A stretch of 64,000 nt of DNA from SAR116 cluster bacterium AG-426-B08 (GTDB lineage: Bacteria; Pseudomonadota; Alphaproteobacteria; Puniceispirillales; Marisalimonadaceae), in NCBI GenBank assembly GCA_003213175.1, contig QCNN01000002.1, forward strand, positions 1 through 64,000, in the 5' to 3' direction. This document shows positions 36,385 to 46,222 of this stretch, one piece after another (the stretch's first letter is position 1; every line of letters begins with the position of its first letter). A model generated the notes under the pieces. The model worked only from the letters and a program-made list of their open reading frames with translations. It did no database searches and was not told where the DNA came from. A program made the position numbers and the translations under genes.

Positions 36385-39300
36385 TCAACCAACCTGTTTA
36401 TAATCGGGTTTTGTTATTTTTTGTAAATAAATATCCCAATCATTTTCATGTTCCAAAATCTTTTTTTCTTTAACATATCCAAAGCCATTGATTTTTAATG
36501 CAGTCTCAACTAATTTTTCACATAAATTATAGTTACTTTCTAAAAGGTTGTCAGTTAGAAGTTTTATTGTTTGTTTCGATTTTTCTGACAATTCTCTTTC
36601 TTTTTTTCTTTCTGAAGTTTTACCAAAAATATCAAACTTTGTGCTTCTAAGAAATTTTAATTTCGCCAAAACTTTAAATAGAACAATGATCCAGGAACCA
36701 AACTTAATTTTTTTTGGGTAACCACTTTTATCTTTAAGACTTAACATTGGTGGTGCAAGATAGTATTCAATTTTAGAGTCTTTATTCTTTTTTAAAAACT
36801 CTTTTGAAAATTTAGTTTTTGTATGAAGTCTTGCAACTTCATATTCATCTTTGTATCTCATAAATTTAAACAACATAATGGCGGCTGTCTTAGACAAATT
36901 AAAGCGTTTACTATCACCAAATATTTTTAATTCTTTGTGATATAGTTTTTTCATAAGTCCTTCATAAACATTAGCTAGTTTTATATCTTGATAATCAGCT
37001 AAAATGTTTTTAAATCTTAAGATTTCACTTTTTACATCGTCGACTTTTTTATCTGTTTTCAAAAGGCCAGCTTTTTTATAAACCTCACTTTTATTATCTG
37101 CTAATAATCTACCCCATGAAAATGCTTTTATATTTTGATCAATCGATACTCCGTTAAGTTCTATTGCTTTTTTTATAGAATTTGGCGAAATTGGAAGAAG
37201 GTTTTTTTGAGATGAATATCCCAACATCATAATATTTGCAAAAACAGTATCTCCAATAAGTGTTTCAGCTAATAGTGACATATCAATAAATTCTATCTTA
37301 TCTGCGTCTAAGTGATTCTCCAGGTGTTTTTGTAAAAGCTGGTCATCTACAGTTGTTCCGGTATGAACTCCGGCCACTCCAATAGGCTCAACTCTTCCGT
37401 TTATGATAGCTTTTGTTTTGTTTGGATTGAAAGTACGAGTTATATTTGGAGATACTGATACAACAGCATCACAACCCAACAAGAGATCGGCACTTTCGTT
37501 AGGTAAACGGGCTGATTTTTCGTAAAGGGCTTTATCTTTACTTATTCTTATTTGACTGGTTACAGCCCCGTTTTTTTGGGCTAATCCTGTAAAATTCATA
37601 GATTGTGACCATTTTTTATCAATTCTAGCAGCCATTACCATAATTGCTGAAACTGTTGATACTCCAGTTCCTCCAATACCAGCCATAACTATATTTATAT
37701 CTGTGGAAATTGTTTTTGGTTGTTTTAACTTTTTGTATGTTTCAGGGATACTAGGATACAACTTGTTTATTTCATTTTTTTGAGAGTTTCCAATTACGCT
37801 TACAAAACTTGGGCAGAAACCATTTATACAAGAATAATCTTTATTACATATACTCTGATCAACTTGTTTTTTTAAACCATCAAAATTTTCAAAAGGTTTG
37901 ATTGCAACACAGTTTGATTTTCCTGCACAATCACCACATCCTTCGCACACATCAGGGTTTATAAAAATACGTTTTTCTCTATCAGGTATATATCCCCTTT
38001 TTCTTCTACGCCTTAATTCAGTCGCACAAGTTTGTACATAAATTATAGCTGTTACTCCCTCAATTTCTCTTAATTCTTTTTGTATTGGTATCATGTCATT
38101 ACGATGTCTAATTTCTACACCATCACCAAATTGTTTTATTTCGGTAAACTGTTCAGGTTCATCAGAAACGACAAAAATCTTTTTAGCTCCTTCGGCTATT
38201 AATTGCTTCGAAAGATTCCACGGTGTGGCCCCTCCAATTGCAGTTTGACCACCAGTCATTGCTACAGCATCATTATAAAGGATTTTAAAAGTTATATTAG
38301 TATTTGAGGCTACCGCAGCTCTAACAGCCAATGATCCTGAGTGAGCATAAGTCCCATCACCAATATTTTGAAAAGAGTGTTTTTTGGATGAAAATGGAGA
38401 TCTTCCTATCCAATGACCTCCCTCACCCCCCATTTGACTAAAATTTGTTAATTTATCTGGATGTAAAAAGTATCCAATTGAATGACAACCTATGCCTATT
38501 CCTACAACTTCGTCATCCATTATTTTTGTTCCAGAATTATGAGGACATCCTGCACAATACCATGGGGTTCTAGATGAAATGGACGGAAGATTATTACCTA
38601 CAAATTTAGATTTAACTACGTTTTTTGATATTATTTTTTTATTAACATTAATTTTTTTTAAAAGTATGTCAGCAATTATATCACTCGAAAGTTCTGCAAT
38701 TTCAGGCACTAACTTTTCTTTGGTAAAACCATCATGTTTACCTGATAAAATAGGCTTAGTTTTTAGGTTAAAAAGAATATGAGCAACTTGTTCTTCAACT
38801 AATGATCTTTTCTCTTCTATAATTAGAAGTTCTTTATACCCTTCTGAGAAGTTAACAATATCTTTATCTATAAGTGGCCATGGCACTTTACAGGCAAATA
38901 TTCCTATTCCAAATTTGCTAGGTTCAAAAATACCTATTGAATCTAATGCATCAATTGTTTCAGTAGTGGCTTTACCAACTGCTATTATACCAAGATGCTT
39001 TTTATTTGTATCACGTAAAACTTTGTTTATTTTATTTTGATATATAAACTCTTTTGCTGTTGGTATTCTTTTTGTAAAAAGAGTTTCTTCTCTATCTAAA
39101 GCAGGTTCGTGTTGTATAATATGTACTTTTTCCTTTTGCAGAAGACCAATGTTTGGAGGTCTCAAAGAGGATAAGTCAACTACAGCATTTGAGTCGGCAG
39201 TATCTGCTGTGATTTTAAGACCGACACAAATGCCAGAAAACCTTGATAATTGAAAAGCTTGAAGTCCCATAGGTATTACTTCATGAACATTTGCTGGATA

Positions 39301-39816
39301 AAAAATAGGTATACCAGCAGAAACTAATGATTGTTCGGATTGATAAGCAAGTGTTGAACTTTTACCTATTGGATCGTCTGCAACAGCCAGAACCATTCCT
39401 CCATTTTTAGATGAACCTCCCATATTTGCGTGTCTGATGGCATCCATTGCTCTGTCTAGACCTGGACCTTTTCCATACCAAAGTGAGAAAACTCCATCAA
39501 TTTCAGGCTTGTCATAAAGCTGAATCATTTGAGTGCCCCATGCCGCAGTAGCGGCTAATTCTTCATTAACTGCAGGTTGAAAAATTATGTTTTCTTCATT
39601 TATAAATCTTTTAGCTCTACCTAATTCTAAATCCAAGGTTCCAAGAGGTGAGCCTGGATAACCACTTACATAACCTCTAGTTAAAAGGCCTTTTTCCATA
39701 TCAATTCTTGATTGTTCTAAAAGAAGTCTAACAAGCGCTTGAACTCCGTTCATTAGTGCAAGACCCTTATTTTCTGTATAACAATCAGTAAGTTTAATTG
39801 AACTATGGTTCGTCAA
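36385..39816 (-). CDS. Indolepyruvate:ferredoxin oxidoreductase, fused subunits
   Basis: This 1143-residue fused 2-oxoacid:ferredoxin oxidoreductase decarboxylates aryl or branched 2-oxoacids to acyl-CoA and reduces ferredoxin. The N-terminal pyrimidine-binding part has RGYVSGYPGSPLGTLD and PAVNEELAATAAWGTQ. A central ThDP domain has WYCAGCPHNSGTK and IGDGTYAHSGSLAVRAA...NDAVAMTGGQTAIGG. Next comes an iron-sulfur insert (CEGCGDC, then CNKDYSCINGFCPSF), and the C-terminal gamma-like domain begins at VMAGIGGTGVSTVSAIM. It would deliver CoA thioesters from amino-acid-derived oxoacids to the surrounding pathways. It converges with dmdB at a 9-base gap. Confidence 0.9.
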   Translation of the reverse strand: MTNHSSIKLTDCYTENKGLALMNGVQALVRLLLEQSRIDMEKGLLTRGYVSGYPGSPLGTLDLELGRAKRFINEENIIFQPAVNEELAATAAWGTQMIQLYDKPEIDGVFSLWYGKGPGLDRAMDAIRHANMGGSSKNGGMVLAVADDPIGKSSTLAYQSEQSLVSAGIPIFYPANVHEVIPMGLQAFQLSRFSGICVGLKITADTADSNAVVDLSSLRPPNIGLLQKEKVHIIQHEPALDREETLFTKRIPTAKEFIYQNKINKVLRDTNKKHLGIIAVGKATTETIDALDSIGIFEPSKFGIGIFACKVPWPLIDKDIVNFSEGYKELLIIEEKRSLVEEQVAHILFNLKTKPILSGKHDGFTKEKLVPEIAELSSDIIADILLKKINVNKKIISKNVVKSKFVGNNLPSISSRTPWYCAGCPHNSGTKIMDDEVVGIGIGCHSIGYFLHPDKLTNFSQMGGEGGHWIGRSPFSSKKHSFQNIGDGTYAHSGSLAVRAAVASNTNITFKILYNDAVAMTGGQTAIGGATPWNLSKQLIAEGAKKIFVVSDEPEQFTEIKQFGDGVEIRHRNDMIPIQKELREIEGVTAIIYVQTCATELRRRRKRGYIPDREKRIFINPDVCEGCGDCAGKSNCVAIKPFENFDGLKKQVDQSICNKDYSCINGFCPSFVSVIGNSQKNEINKLYPSIPETYKKLKQPKTISTDINIVMAGIGGTGVSTVSAIMVMAARIDKKWSQSMNFTGLAQKNGAVTSQIRISKDKALYEKSARLPNESADLLLGCDAVVSVSPNITRTFNPNKTKAIINGRVEPIGVAGVHTGTTVDDQLLQKHLENHLDADKIEFIDMSLLAETLIGDTVFANIMMLGYSSQKNLLPISPNSIKKAIELNGVSIDQNIKAFSWGRLLADNKSEVYKKAGLLKTDKKVDDVKSEILRFKNILADYQDIKLANVYEGLMKKLYHKELKIFGDSKRFNLSKTAAIMLFKFMRYKDEYEVARLHTKTKFSKEFLKKNKDSKIEYYLAPPMLSLKDKSGYPKKIKFGSWIIVLFKVLAKLKFLRSTKFDIFGKTSERKKERELSEKSKQTIKLLTDNLLESNYNLCEKLVETALKINGFGYVKEKKILEHENDWDIYLQKITKPDYKQVG

Positions 39817-39919
39817 ATTTTAATTTCCTTGCTTATGACTATTCGGACTTGTTTACCAAATACTTTTATTCTACAACATTATCAAATATTTTTAAATTAT
39901 ATTAAGAGTTAAATTTTTA

Positions 39920-41569
39920 ATGTTGAATAGATTTGACAATTATGATGAAGTTTATAACAGTTTCAATTGGTCTATTCCAGATATCTATAACATTGCGAGT
40001 GACACTATAGATAAATATTCTCATACTGAAAGGATTGCATTAAAACACATTTCAAATAATGGTAATTGTAAAGAGTATTCTTTTAAATATTTTTTTGAAA
40101 AATCAAATAGACTAGCAAATGTTTTAGACAGTATTTGTTTAGATCAAAATGACAGAGTAGGCATTATTTTAGGTCAGTGTCCTGAAACTCTAATTAGTCA
40201 TATTGCATGTTTTAAAAGTGGAAAGATTTCTATACCACTGTTTAGTTTATTTGGAGATAATGCTCTATTATTTAGACTTAAAGATTCTGACGCATCTACT
40301 GTAATTTGTGATGACATCAGTTTAGATAAAATTCTAAGAATCAAAGAATTCTTACCTAATTTAAGAAATATTATTTCCATAAATCTAAAAAAAAGTAATG
40401 ATGTAGTATTTAGTTTTTTTGAACTAATTGAAAAAGCAAGCTCCAATTATAATAATATTAAGTCAAAATTTAATGACCCTGCTTTAATAATATATACTTC
40501 TGGTACAACTGGCGACCCTAAAGGGGCTGTTCTACCTCACAAAGTTTTGCTTGGTCATATACCAGGAGTGGAAATGCCACATGAATTTCTAAGTTCAGAT
40601 TTATCGGCAAAAGATTGTTTTTGGACACCTGCCGATTGGGCTTGGATTGGAGGATTATTTGATGTATTGATGCCTTCACTTTATTTTGGTATTCCAGTAA
40701 TTTCATATAGGGCTCCTAAATTTGATCCAGAATTCACTTTTAATCTTCTTGAAAAGTATGAAGTTAAAAACACTTTCCTTCCCCCTACAGCATTAAAAAT
40801 AATGAAATCTTTCAGACAGAAATTGAAAAATAATAAATTAAAGTTGAGAACAGTTGGTTCTGGTGGAGAATCGCTAGGCGAAGAATTATTAAATTGGGGC
40901 AGAGAGGTTTTAAATGTAGGTATTAATGAATTTTATGGTCAAACTGAATGTAATTTAACCATATCAAATTGTGGTTTGATAATGAAACAAAAATTAGGAT
41001 CAATCGGAAAACCTGTTCCTGGTCATAAAGTTAAGTTGATGAATAGAGAAGGTGATTTCGTCAAGAGTGAAGAAGAAGGTCAAATAGTTGTAAATTCTGA
41101 CTCACCATCTACTTTTTTAAGATATTGGAAAAATAAAGAAGAGACAGAAAAAAAAATTATTGATGGATGGCTTCAAACTGGAGACTATGGTATTTTTGAT
41201 AAAGAGGGATATTTTTATTTTAAAGGAAGAAAAGACGACTTGATAAATAGTGCTGGTTATAGAATAGGACCAAGTGAAATTGAGAACTCAATTTTATCAA
41301 TAAAAGATGTTGAAATGGTAGCTGTTATTGGTGTTCCAGACGATTTAAGGGGAGAAATCGTTAAAGCAGTGGTTGTTCCAAAAAATATTTCAAATGTTAA
41401 ATCACAAAATAATTTGCTAAAAGAGAAAATTAAGTCCCATGTTAAAAATAAATTAGCGGCTCATGAATATCCTCGCATAATTCAGTTTGTATCCGAATTA
41501 CCTCTAACTACCACTGGTAAAATAAAAAGAAATATTCTTAGACAAAATCATCTTAAGGAATTGAAATGA
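39920..41569 (+). CDS. Acyl-CoA synthetase, acetyl/medium-chain (ACSM-like)
   Basis: This 549-residue AMP-forming ligase has IIYTSGTTGDPKGAVLPHK, the TPADWAWIGGLFD stretch seen in ACSM and acetyl-CoA synthetase relatives, EFYGQTECNL, GWLQTGDYGIFDKEGYFYFKGRKDDLI and the lysine in LTTTGKIKRNILR. Substrate is probably a short or medium-chain acid. The ribosome site is weak (AAGAGTTAAATTTTTA). The downstream metY begins inside its last codons (ATGA), so the ligase and sulfhydrylase are translationally coupled, an uncommon pairing. Confidence 0.85.
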   Translation: MLNRFDNYDEVYNSFNWSIPDIYNIASDTIDKYSHTERIALKHISNNGNCKEYSFKYFFEKSNRLANVLDSICLDQNDRVGIILGQCPETLISHIACFKSGKISIPLFSLFGDNALLFRLKDSDASTVICDDISLDKILRIKEFLPNLRNIISINLKKSNDVVFSFFELIEKASSNYNNIKSKFNDPALIIYTSGTTGDPKGAVLPHKVLLGHIPGVEMPHEFLSSDLSAKDCFWTPADWAWIGGLFDVLMPSLYFGIPVISYRAPKFDPEFTFNLLEKYEVKNTFLPPTALKIMKSFRQKLKNNKLKLRTVGSGGESLGEELLNWGREVLNVGINEFYGQTECNLTISNCGLIMKQKLGSIGKPVPGHKVKLMNREGDFVKSEEEGQIVVNSDSPSTFLRYWKNKEETEKKIIDGWLQTGDYGIFDKEGYFYFKGRKDDLINSAGYRIGPSEIENSILSIKDVEMVAVIGVPDDLRGEIVKAVVVPKNISNVKSQNNLLKEKIKSHVKNKLAAHEYPRIIQFVSELPLTTTGKIKRNILRQNHLKELK

Positions 41570-42858
41570 GTGAAAAATATAAATTTGATACTTTATCTTT
41601 GCATGCTGGTCATGTTCCAGATAAAGAAACTGGTTCAAGGGCTGTTCCGATTTATCAGACTACATCTTATGTTTTCAATGACTCAGATGAAGCTGCCGCT
41701 TTATACAACATGGAAGTTGGCGGTCATTTATATACAAGAATTTCAAATCCAACAATCAGTGTTTTAGAACAAAGATTAGCAGCCTTGGATGGAGGAGTTA
41801 GTTGTATAGCTTGTGCCAGTGGAATGGCAGCAATGCACTTAGTAATTTCTGCAATATGTAGTGCCGGAGATCACATAGTTGCTTCTAACAAAATGTATGG
41901 AGCAAATATAAATCTTCTGCAGCATACAATGCCGCGATTTGGAATTGAAACTGATTTTGTTAATCCTAACAATCTAGATGAAATAAAAAAAGCAATTAAG
42001 AAAAATACAAAATTAGTTTTTGGTGAAGTAATTGGTAATCCAGGTTTAGATGTTATGGATATCCCTTCTGTTGCTGAAATTTGCAAAGAGAACAATGTAC
42101 CATTGGTTATTGATGCTACATTTAATACACCATATTTAATGAAACCAATTGATTATGGTGCAAATATAATTATTCACTCTTTAACAAAATGGTTGGGTGG
42201 GCATGGTATTGCCATTGGAGGAGCAATTATTAATGGCGGAAACTTTGATTGGAGTAACAAGAAAAAATTTAGCACTATATCTGGAACACATTTTGCTTTG
42301 GATGGAATAAGTTTTTGGGAAGAATTTGGACCATCAGCTTTAACATCAAAGATAAGAGCTGAAGGTATGTATAATTTTGGACCAACTTTATCTCCTATGA
42401 ATGCTTTCCATATTTTACAAGGAATAGAAACGTTACCACTAAGAATGAAAAAACATATGGAAAATACAAATGAATTAATAAAATTTTTATCAGAACACGA
42501 AGCGGTTTCATGGGTTAAACATCCAAGTTTAGATAGTCATCCAGATTATGGTGTTGCTAAGAAAATTTTACCAAAAGGTGCTGGATCTGTAATTGTGTTT
42601 GGTGTAAAGGGAGGAAGAGAAGCTGGAAAAAATTTTATAGAGTCTGTTCAATTATCTTCACATTTAGCAAATGTAGGTGATGCAAAAACTTTACTTATTC
42701 ACCCGGGAAGTACTACTCATTCTCATTTAAATTCAGAGGCCATGCGATCAGCAGGATTAACAGATGATTTAATCAGGTTGTCAGTAGGGTTGGAAGATGT
42801 TGATGACATTAAAAAAGATTTTGAAATAGGGTTAAAATCAGTTTTGAAATCTAGGTAA
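41566..42858 (+). CDS. metY: O-acetylhomoserine sulfhydrylase (second copy)
   Basis: This 430-residue PLP enzyme of the Cys/Met metabolism family begins FDTLSLHAGHVPDKETGSRAVPIYQTTSYVF. It has ACASGMAAMHL, the PLP aspartate in VIDATFNTPYL, the PLP lysine in IIHSLTKWLGGHG and the C-terminal LIHPGSTTHSHL. It differs clearly from the fused copy at 16270 (ASGMAAM versus SSGHAAQ) and lacks the CoA-binding domain. Placed between two acyl-CoA ligases and near a thiol-dioxygenase-like cupin, it may assimilate sulfide or methanethiol released locally; that role is inference. Confidence 0.88.
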   Translation: MSEKYKFDTLSLHAGHVPDKETGSRAVPIYQTTSYVFNDSDEAAALYNMEVGGHLYTRISNPTISVLEQRLAALDGGVSCIACASGMAAMHLVISAICSAGDHIVASNKMYGANINLLQHTMPRFGIETDFVNPNNLDEIKKAIKKNTKLVFGEVIGNPGLDVMDIPSVAEICKENNVPLVIDATFNTPYLMKPIDYGANIIIHSLTKWLGGHGIAIGGAIINGGNFDWSNKKKFSTISGTHFALDGISFWEEFGPSALTSKIRAEGMYNFGPTLSPMNAFHILQGIETLPLRMKKHMENTNELIKFLSEHEAVSWVKHPSLDSHPDYGVAKKILPKGAGSVIVFGVKGGREAGKNFIESVQLSSHLANVGDAKTLLIHPGSTTHSHLNSEAMRSAGLTDDLIRLSVGLEDVDDIKKDFEIGLKSVLKSR

Positions 42859-42878
42859 TTTTTATAAAGTATTAAAGA

Positions 42879-43679
42879 GTGTATTTAAAATTTAAAAATA
42901 TTGAGACTTTTATTTCGACAGGGGGAAAAAAATTAAATTCCAATCAACCTACGATTTGCTTTATTCATGGAGCTGGTCAAAATCATTTTTCTTTTGTTCA
43001 ACAAACTAGATATTTTGCAAGTAGGGGGTTCAATGCAATTGCACCTGATTTTCCTGGACATGGTTTTTCAAAAGGACAGTGTAATTCTTCTATAGAAGAT
43101 GATACAATATGGTTGTCAGAACTTCTTCAAGAAATTGGAATAAATGAATTTGTTATCGCAGGACATTCGCAAGGATGCCTTACTGCTATAGAGTTTAATA
43201 AGTTAAGTCTTAAATCATTGAAAGGAATAATTTTTATTGCTGGTTCTGCCAAAATACCTGTTAATGATTTTTTAATAGAGAAGGCAAAGAATGAACCTGA
43301 AAAGGCATATAAGTTGATGGTAACTTGGGGGCACGGAAAACACGGATCCTTTTCTATTTCTGAATTTCCCGGTCATCATCATCTTGGAGAGGGTTTCAAA
43401 GTAATGGAAATGAACCATAAATCAGCTTTAATTAATGATTTAAGTTCATGTAATAAATACGAAAAGGGTCTGGATGAATTAAAAAACATTAATTTAGATT
43501 GCTTGGCTATTCTTGCTAAATTTGATTTAATGACCCCTTTGAAATTTGGTAAAAAAATGGTAGAATATATTAATTCATGTGAGTGCCACGTTTTAGATTG
43601 CGGTCATTTTCTTCCAACAGAAAAACCAAAAGAATTGAATAAAATTATTTATCAATATCTAAAAAATTTAGATATATGA
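42879..43679 (+). CDS. Alpha/beta-fold hydrolase
   Basis: This 266-residue hydrolase has the oxyanion-hole HG in ICFIHGAGQNH, the nucleophile elbow AGHSQGCL (serine), a late acid in AKFDLMTP and the histidine in LDCGHFLPTE. The lid region holds an unusual His-rich patch, EFPGHHHLGEG. It could be a thioesterase or ester or carbon-carbon bond hydrolase. The start is GTG. Its last codons overlap the next ligase gene by four bases, so it likely prepares or recycles that enzyme's substrate. Confidence 0.8.
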   Translation: MYLKFKNIETFISTGGKKLNSNQPTICFIHGAGQNHFSFVQQTRYFASRGFNAIAPDFPGHGFSKGQCNSSIEDDTIWLSELLQEIGINEFVIAGHSQGCLTAIEFNKLSLKSLKGIIFIAGSAKIPVNDFLIEKAKNEPEKAYKLMVTWGHGKHGSFSISEFPGHHHLGEGFKVMEMNHKSALINDLSSCNKYEKGLDELKNINLDCLAILAKFDLMTPLKFGKKMVEYINSCECHVLDCGHFLPTEKPKELNKIIYQYLKNLDI

Positions 43680-45244
43680 ATACTTCACAACCGTCATTAA
43701 GTCTTGAAAAACCTGAAAATTGGGTAATTTCAAAAATTATTTTAAATCAATTTAAATCAGATCCAAATTTTGAGATTATTGAATTTGTCGATCATGAAAA
43801 GTGGACTTTCAAAAAACTAATTTCTCTAGGCTTAAAAGTATCTCATAATATTAATAAACTGAATGTTAAAAAAGGTGAATCCATTATTGTTATGATAGAT
43901 GATCCAAAATTATTTATACCTATTTGGATTGGTGCTTCATTTCTGGCAGTAACATTTGTAGCAATTAATACAGCTTTAAGAGGTGAAGTTTTATATCATC
44001 AGATAGAAACTTCGTCCCCAAAACTAATTATAGCAGAGGAAAAGTATTACGATGAAATTATGAAAATTAATTTTGATAGAAAAAAAACGAAACTAATATC
44101 ACCATTAGATTTTAATTATTCGAGAGAATTAGCAGAAACTCAGATAGTTGAAAGTAACAATTATGATGTCTCTTGTGTAATGTTTACAAGTGGGACTTCA
44201 GGACCGTCAAAGGGTGTGATAATGCCAAATTGTCATTGTGTGTTATTTGCAATTGGTACAATTGAAAATTATGAATTGAAAGAAAATGATAAGTTTTACA
44301 TATGTCTACCACTATTTCATGCTAATGGATTATTTATGCAACTTTTAGCATGTATCATAAATAAAAATAAAGCAATAATAAGAGGTAAGTTTTCAGCATC
44401 TAATTGGCTTAAAGATATCATTAAATTTAAAGCTACCCACACAAATATGTTAGGTGCTGTAGCAAACTTTGTAGTTGCTCAAAAACCTACTTCTTTGGAT
44501 AAAAAACATCATTTAAAGTTAATTGGTTCAGCTCCTCTGCCCAAGGAACCAGAGAAAATATTTAGAACTAGATTTGATGTTAAACACGTTGTTCCTCTAT
44601 ATGGAATGACAGAAGTTAATATTCCTTTATATGGGAAAAAAGATGAATTAGGTAATGGAACATGTGGGAAATTGTACAAAAAGTATTTTGAAGTTGAGAT
44701 TAGAGATCCAGTTTCTGATCAAAAGGTAAAAAATGGTGAAGTCGGCGAAATAATGGTTAGATCCTTAGTACCATATGGATTTATGCAAGGATATCTTGGT
44801 CTACCCGAGAAGTCTTTTGATTCATTTAGAAATTTTTGGTTTCATACTGGGGATGCAGGAATTAAAAAAAGTAATGGTCATTTTATTTTTGTTGATAGAA
44901 TTAAAGATTGTATCAGAAAAAGAGGTGAAAATATCTCTTCTTATGAGGTTGAACAAGCCTTTTTAAAAATTCCTGAAGTTACAGAAGCTGCAGCCTATGC
45001 TGTACCAGCAGAAGGTGGTGATGGAATGGAGGATGATGTAATGGTTTCATTATTATTAAATAAGAACTCAGAAATTAATTATTTGAACTGGATTGAAAAA
45101 GCTAAGTTAAATTTGGCAAATTTTGCTATTCCAAGATATATTAGAATTATGAGTGATTTTCCAAAAACACAAACAGGAAAAATACAAAAACATTTGTTAA
45201 AAAAAGAAGGCGTAACAAATGATACTTGGAAAAACATTAATTAA
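43676..45244 (+). CDS. CaiC-like acyl-CoA ligase
   Basis: This 522-residue adenylate-forming ligase has VMFTSGTSGPSKGVIMPNCH, LPLFHANGLFMQLLA, LYGMTEVNIPLYG, FWFHTGDAGIKKSNGHFIFVDRIKD and the lysine in TQTGKIQKHLLKK. The RIKDCIRKRGENISSYEVE stretch is typical of crotonobetaine/carnitine-CoA ligase CaiC and related bile-acid ligases. The substrate is a polar carboxylate by analogy. No other carnitine gene is adjacent; a CaiB-type transferase lies 15 kb away at 60081. Confidence 0.78.
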   Translation: MNTSQPSLSLEKPENWVISKIILNQFKSDPNFEIIEFVDHEKWTFKKLISLGLKVSHNINKLNVKKGESIIVMIDDPKLFIPIWIGASFLAVTFVAINTALRGEVLYHQIETSSPKLIIAEEKYYDEIMKINFDRKKTKLISPLDFNYSRELAETQIVESNNYDVSCVMFTSGTSGPSKGVIMPNCHCVLFAIGTIENYELKENDKFYICLPLFHANGLFMQLLACIINKNKAIIRGKFSASNWLKDIIKFKATHTNMLGAVANFVVAQKPTSLDKKHHLKLIGSAPLPKEPEKIFRTRFDVKHVVPLYGMTEVNIPLYGKKDELGNGTCGKLYKKYFEVEIRDPVSDQKVKNGEVGEIMVRSLVPYGFMQGYLGLPEKSFDSFRNFWFHTGDAGIKKSNGHFIFVDRIKDCIRKRGENISSYEVEQAFLKIPEVTEAAAYAVPAEGGDGMEDDVMVSLLLNKNSEINYLNWIEKAKLNLANFAIPRYIRIMSDFPKTQTGKIQKHLLKKEGVTNDTWKNIN

Positions 45245-45278
45245 TTGCTAATTTTATTATAACATTTAGGAAAAAATA

Positions 45279-46196
45279 ATGAATAAACTTAAGTATACCG
45301 GATGTTGGCCAGTTGCTCCTACTCCATTCAAGGAAAATGAAGAATTGGATCTTGAAGGAATGAAGAGGGTTTTGGATTGCATGATAGATCAAAAAGTTGA
45401 TGGTATTTGTATCTTGGCAAATTATTCAGAGCAATTTTTGTTATCTGATTCTGAAAGAGAAGTTTTAACTAGATTATGTTTAGAACATGTTGATGGTAGA
45501 GTTCCAGTTATAGTCACGATTAGTCATTTTTCAACTGATGTAGTTTTTAAAAGGGCGTTACAAGCAAAAAGTTTAGGTGCTAGCATGGTTATGATGATGC
45601 CCCCATATCATGGTGCCTTACTAAGAGGAAATATAGATCAAACTTTTAAGCAGTTTAAAAAAGTTGATGAGGCAGGCATAACAATAATGATTCAAGATGC
45701 TCCATTGTCCGGGGTAGAATTAAGTGTTGAACTTTTAGTAAAAATGGCTAAGGAAATCGAAAACGTAAAATGTTTTAAGATAGAATGTTCGCAAGCAGCA
45801 GAGAAACTGCGTAATTTGATTAAAATCGGAGCAAGTTTTATCGAAGGACCTTTTGACGGGGAAGAAGGTATAACTCTATATGAGGATTTAGAAGCAGGGG
45901 CAACTGGTAATATGAGTTCAGCTATGTATCCAGACTTAATAGTTCCAATAGTTAACAATTATCTTAATAATAACCATCAAGAAGCAGAAAGGGGTTATAA
46001 TGAAATTTTACCGTTGATAAATTATGAAAATAGACAATGTGGTTTTAGGGGAACAAAGTTTATCTTTAAAGAAGGTGGTGTTATAAAATCTGACTTGTGT
46101 AGACAGCCTGTTCAGCAAATGAGTGATGATACAAAAAGAGGTTTATTAAAAATAATAAATAACTTTGATTTAGTTGCAATGAATTGGGGAAAATAG
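45279..46196 (+). CDS. DapA-superfamily aldolase/dehydratase, not DHDPS
   Basis: This 305-residue TIM-barrel protein of the N-acetylneuraminate lyase/DapA superfamily keeps the Schiff-base lysine K167 in VKCFKIEC. It lacks the dihydrodipicolinate synthase catalytic residues: the Thr-Thr of GTTGE is replaced within LANYSEQ, and the Tyr of YNVP is Q139 in IQDAP. It therefore probably acts on another 2-oxoacid, for example as a 2-keto-3-deoxy sugar-acid dehydratase or a pyruvate aldolase. The substrate is unknown. It sits in the run of the CaiC-like ligase and the cupin gene. Confidence 0.75.
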   Translation: MNKLKYTGCWPVAPTPFKENEELDLEGMKRVLDCMIDQKVDGICILANYSEQFLLSDSEREVLTRLCLEHVDGRVPVIVTISHFSTDVVFKRALQAKSLGASMVMMMPPYHGALLRGNIDQTFKQFKKVDEAGITIMIQDAPLSGVELSVELLVKMAKEIENVKCFKIECSQAAEKLRNLIKIGASFIEGPFDGEEGITLYEDLEAGATGNMSSAMYPDLIVPIVNNYLNNNHQEAERGYNEILPLINYENRQCGFRGTKFIFKEGGVIKSDLCRQPVQQMSDDTKRGLLKIINNFDLVAMNWGK

Positions 46197-46222
46197 AAAT
46201 TGTTTAATAATAGGAGGTTTAT

